A stretch of DNA of 56,090 nt from positions 1-56,090 of the IMG/VR virus record IMGVR_UViG_3300037191_001062; one strand, written 5' to 3'. Below are positions 55,981 through 56,090 of the stretch, in pieces; within the stretch, counting starts at the first letter, position 1, and every line of letters begins with the position of its first letter. Position numbers and translations under genes: made by a program. The stretch comes from a virus. The notes under the pieces were generated by a model, which was not told where the DNA came from, did not search any database, and saw only the letters and a list, made by a program, of their open reading frames with translations.

Positions 55981-56090
55981 CTGTTCAGTCAAAACTATTA
56001 AAAATAGAACGCAGCATAAGACAATGTCAGGCAAACGGATTTTGCATTAAAAAATTAATTTTAGCTAAAAACTTTTATATTTCAAAACTA
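55977..56090 (+). CDS. partial gene running off the window
   Basis: MTVQSKLLKIERSIRQCQAN and onwards for 38 codons, still open at the end of the window. AAAGGAGCAGG lies upstream. Identity cannot be judged. Confidence 0.5.
   Translation, partial: MTVQSKLLKIERSIRQCQANGFCIKKLILAKNFYISKL

Noticed and set aside
1-56090. tRNA genes, CRISPR arrays, insertion sequences, integrase/att sites
   Set aside because: No cloverleaf candidates, spacer arrays, transposase or integrase genes were found by eye in the short intergenic gaps. A tRNA scan would be decisive for small tRNAs.

Overview
The window is part of the genome of a tailed bacteriophage with a T4-type replication and late-gene toolkit, most likely a marine myovirus infecting a Gram-negative bacterium. 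This rests on recognisable T4-type proteins (gp59 helicase loader, gp32 single-strand binding protein, UvsX recombinase, gp41 helicase, gp61 primase, RNase H, PhoH, T4-type lysozyme, a gp67-like head-core protein, a gp5.4-like PAAR tip), T4-type late promoters (TATAAATA) and genes common in marine T4-like phages (heme oxygenase, Band-7 protein, DUF6267, DUF6433). The DNA is AT-rich and essentially every gene lies on the + strand. The host cannot be named from the sequence.

Layout. (1) 1-7.2 kb: short early genes behind near-identical TTGACA-17-TATAAT promoters, with a Band-7 protein, a ClpP-like protease, a GroES-like co-chaperonin, an FmdB-like zinc ribbon and heme oxygenase. (2) 7.1-12 kb: replication and recombination core, gp59-gp32-small ORF-uvsX-gp41; uvsX is broken into two genes by a naturally split intein. 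(3) 12-22 kb: late and virion genes: a ligase-like DUF6267 protein, two fibre-like structural proteins, two modular proteins studded with predicted prohead-protease sites, a DUF7207-type protein, T4-type lysozyme and a gp67-like core protein. (4) 22-23.4 kb: a membrane PAS protein and a holin. (5) 23.5-31 kb: primase, dihydrofolate reductase, thymidylate synthase, class I ribonucleotide reductase, a GIY-YIG protein inserted next to nrdB, glutaredoxin and an Acb1-like 2H phosphoesterase. (6) 31-41.5 kb: small early genes, RuvC-like resolvase, dNMP-kinase-like protein, two glycosyltransferases, RNase H, HAD phosphatase, PhoH, PAAR tip and a PD-(D/E)XK nuclease. (7) 41.5-56 kb: an accessory early region of small ORFs, many behind their own promoter, containing serine hydroxymethyltransferase, a DUF932 protein, a zincin-like metalloprotein, a YqiA-like esterase, and a small late-promoter island (51.6-52.6 kb) with two genes whose N-termini resemble capsid-targeting sequences.

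How it works together. Early promoters drive host-takeover genes, nucleotide metabolism and the replisome. ThyA, DHFR and SHMT together would close the thymidylate folate cycle, and NrdA/NrdB/glutaredoxin supply deoxynucleotides. Late promoters precede head, tail and resolvase genes. The most unusual items are the split-intein UvsX, the two apparent prohead-protease polyproteins, the GIY-YIG insertion that left a decoy nrdB tail, and several long perfect hairpins that coincide with apparent frameshifts or with a catalytic motif.
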